NCBI GenBank assembly: GCA_003214975.1
Contig: QCKZ01000006.1
Location: 1 to 46,273, forward strand
Length of the DNA: 46,273 nucleotides
Direction: 5' to 3'
Origin: Prochlorococcus sp. AG-412-C21
GTDB taxonomy: Bacteria; Cyanobacteriota; Cyanobacteriia; PCC-6307; Cyanobiaceae
The translations under genes and the position numbers were made by a program. Below, piece after piece: positions 44,910 through 46,273 of the stretch. The notes beneath the pieces were generated by a model that saw only the letters and a program-made list of their open reading frames with translations, was not told the DNA's origin and did no database searches. The number at the start of each line of letters is the position of its first letter. Positions within the stretch are counted from its first letter, which is position 1.

Positions 44910-45362
44910 ATGAATATTTTATTGATAAATGGACCAAATCTTAATCTTTTGGGTACTAGAGAACCTGAAATATATGGGAATAAAACATTGAATGATATCG
45001 AACAAGACTTAACGAAGACTGCAGAGAGTAAAAGAACATCCCTTGAATGTTTTCAAAGTAATCATGAAGGTGAAATAGTCGATAAAATTCATGATTCTGT
45101 TAATAGTGTTCAAGGCATTCTTATAAATGCTGGCGCTTTTACTCATACTTCCATTTCCATTCGAGATGCTTTAATTGGATCAAAAATTCCATTTGTAGAA
45201 TTACACATATCAAATATTTTTAATAGAGAAGACTTTCGTAAAGAATCTTTTCTCACAGATAAAGCCATAGGAATAATTAGTGGATTCGGTATATCTAGTT
45301 ATTCCCTCGCTCTCGATGGAATAATTGGATATTTAAGGAGTAAAAAATTAAATGCTAGTTGA
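44910..45362 (+). CDS. aroQ: 3-dehydroquinate dehydratase, type II
   Basis: Dehydrates 3-dehydroquinate in the shikimate pathway. I start at ATG 44910 ([20 protein letters not shown]), which gives 150 aa, the normal size; an ATG at 44844 would add 22 unrelated residues. Active-site motifs are present: NGPNLNLLG with the following Tyr (IYG), the Arg/Asn set [21 protein letters not shown] and ELHISN. Overlaps miaE by 11 bp. Confidence 0.95.
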   Translation: MNILLINGPNLNLLGTREPEIYGNKTLNDIEQDLTKTAESKRTSLECFQSNHEGEIVDKIHDSVNSVQGILINAGAFTHTSISIRDALIGSKIPFVELHISNIFNREDFRKESFLTDKAIGIISGFGISSYSLALDGIIGYLRSKKLNAS

Positions 45363-45960
45363 TTTTAAAAGGCCGCTTTCTCATATTAAATATTTATCGT
45401 CATTTACCTCAGATGATTGGATCAAACTCGCATTATCTAATCCAATAGATATTCTTATTGATCATGCTCATTGTGAAAGAAAAGCAGCAGGAGTTGCTAT
45501 ACAATTAATGTTTAGATATCCATCAGAACCAAATCTAGCTGAAGTTTTAAGTCCAATTGCGAGAGAGGAATTAGAACATTTTGAAAAAATACTATATTTT
45601 TTAAAGGATCTTGGACATTCTCTTAAGGCTTTAAAACCGCCACCATATGGAGCTGAATTGGCTAAGGAAATTAGAAAGGATGAACCTAATAGGATGTTGG
45701 ATAGTTTCTTAATCGCAGGACTTATTGAAGCAAGAAGTCATGAAAGATTAGGTTTACTTGCTCTTAATTCTGAAGAAGAATCTTTCAAAGTCCTTTATGA
45801 TTCTTTGCTTGAGAGTGAGGCAAGACACTTTGGTATTTATTGGAAACTCGCGCAAACTAAATTCTCTAAAAATCAAACTTTCAAAAGGTTAGAGGAATTA
45901 TCTAAAATTGAGTCAGAAATACTGGCTAAGACTTTTTTTATGCCAAGGGTCCATAGCTAA
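45352..45960 (+). CDS. miaE: tRNA 2-methylthio-N6-isopentenyladenosine-37 hydroxylase (MiaE-like)
   Basis: A di-iron enzyme that hydroxylates the isopentenyl group of ms2i6A37 in tRNA. The 202-aa helical protein shows the ligand motifs [28 protein letters not shown] and [10 protein letters not shown]. It is translated by coupling with aroQ (11-bp overlap). Confidence 0.9.
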   Translation: MLVDFKRPLSHIKYLSSFTSDDWIKLALSNPIDILIDHAHCERKAAGVAIQLMFRYPSEPNLAEVLSPIAREELEHFEKILYFLKDLGHSLKALKPPPYGAELAKEIRKDEPNRMLDSFLIAGLIEARSHERLGLLALNSEEESFKVLYDSLLESEARHFGIYWKLAQTKFSKNQTFKRLEELSKIESEILAKTFFMPRVHS

Positions 45961-45981
45961 AAAAATTTAGTTAAATTAATA

Positions 45982-46273
45982 ATGATTATAAAAAAAATTT
46001 TTAGAGCATTTAAAGGATATAAAAATGATTTGGGATCATTGTCTATCGTTGGTGTTGGCCCTGGAGATCCATCACTTTTAACAATTGCCGCTGTAAATGC
46101 AATTAAAAAAGCAAAAGTTATAGTTTTTCCAGTATCAGATGAAAATAAAAAGAGTTTTGCTGCAGAAATAGTCAAGAAATATACCAAATTAAAAAAAAAT
46201 ATACCTATCATTTTTCCAATGGCTAGGAAGGATTTTGATCCTGATGAAATATGGTCTATTGCAGTAGAAAAAA
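45982..46273 (+). CDS. cobI: Precorrin-2 C20-methyltransferase, 5' part
   Basis: The first 97 residues of a SAM-dependent tetrapyrrole methylase: SIVGVGPGDPSLLTIAAVNA, then IKKAKVIVFPVS. The GVGPGDPxLLT P-loop and the VFPVS segment point to CobI/CbiL of cobalamin synthesis. Runs off the window at 46273. Follows miaE after 21 bp, probably the same operon. Confidence 0.88.
   Translation, partial: MIIKKIFRAFKGYKNDLGSLSIVGVGPGDPSLLTIAAVNAIKKAKVIVFPVSDENKKSFAAEIVKKYTKLKKNIPIIFPMARKDFDPDEIWSIAVEK

Overview
The window is from a high-light-adapted Prochlorococcus genome. The evidence is an AT-rich chromosome, a cyanobacterial rRNA operon with tRNA-Ile and tRNA-Ala in the 16S-23S spacer, psaE, a plastoquinol terminal oxidase, a cluster of high-light-inducible (hli) genes ending in TGQIIPG, and many very short conserved-type membrane proteins. 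Assignment is from sequence features only; no database search was run.

Layout. 1-5550: rrn leader, 16S, tRNA-Ile(GAT), tRNA-Ala(TGC), 23S, 5S and a terminator. 5550-9000 (minus strand): mutM, psaE, a LysM protein and an aldehyde dehydrogenase. 9.1-16.7 kb: a GNAT, a DUF3104-type protein, several 30-46 aa proteins, an NdhF-N-terminus-like membrane protein convergent with a PTOX, and a CrtISO-like FAD oxidoreductase. 16.7-24 kb: a Nif11 protein, tatA, a PrxQ/BCP peroxiredoxin, an ArfB-like release factor, a DUF1651 protein, a CPBP protease and more microproteins, followed by about 0.5 kb without a convincing gene but rich in hairpins. 24.1-29 kb: proline iminopeptidase, TenA and ThiD (thiamin pyrimidine salvage), a DUF985 cupin and small hypotheticals.

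29.1-32.6 kb is an accessory light-stress cluster. Four hli genes lie close together and a fifth lies apart, mixed with 23-59 aa proteins. The block is flanked by two copies of a three-gene cassette: the left copy is intact, the right copy is decaying. HLR1-like (RpaB-type) motifs lie in front of two of the transcription units.

33.7-44.7 kb is the most unusual part. It is an 11-kb segment lying between a degenerate tRNA-Thr-like sequence and the real tRNA-Thr(GGT)/tRNA-Tyr(GTA) pair, with about 64 bp of nearly identical direct repeat. Next to the real tRNA-Thr lies a tyrosine integrase that has lost an internal piece containing the HxxR region and carries an in-frame stop, but still keeps its GH and Tyr end. 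The cargo is a less AT-rich cassette series (ABM-fold protein, pyrE, DUF3764, NTF2-like, SIMPL), an AT-rich secreted LprI-like/TPR pair, and a 1670-aa SF1 helicase with a C-terminal Vsr/DUF559-like nuclease, which looks like a single-protein antiviral system. The arrangement resembles the tRNA-targeted integrative elements described in Prochlorococcus (tycheposons), here fixed by loss of the integrase.

The right edge returns to core chromosome: aroQ overlaps miaE, and cobI follows and runs off the window.
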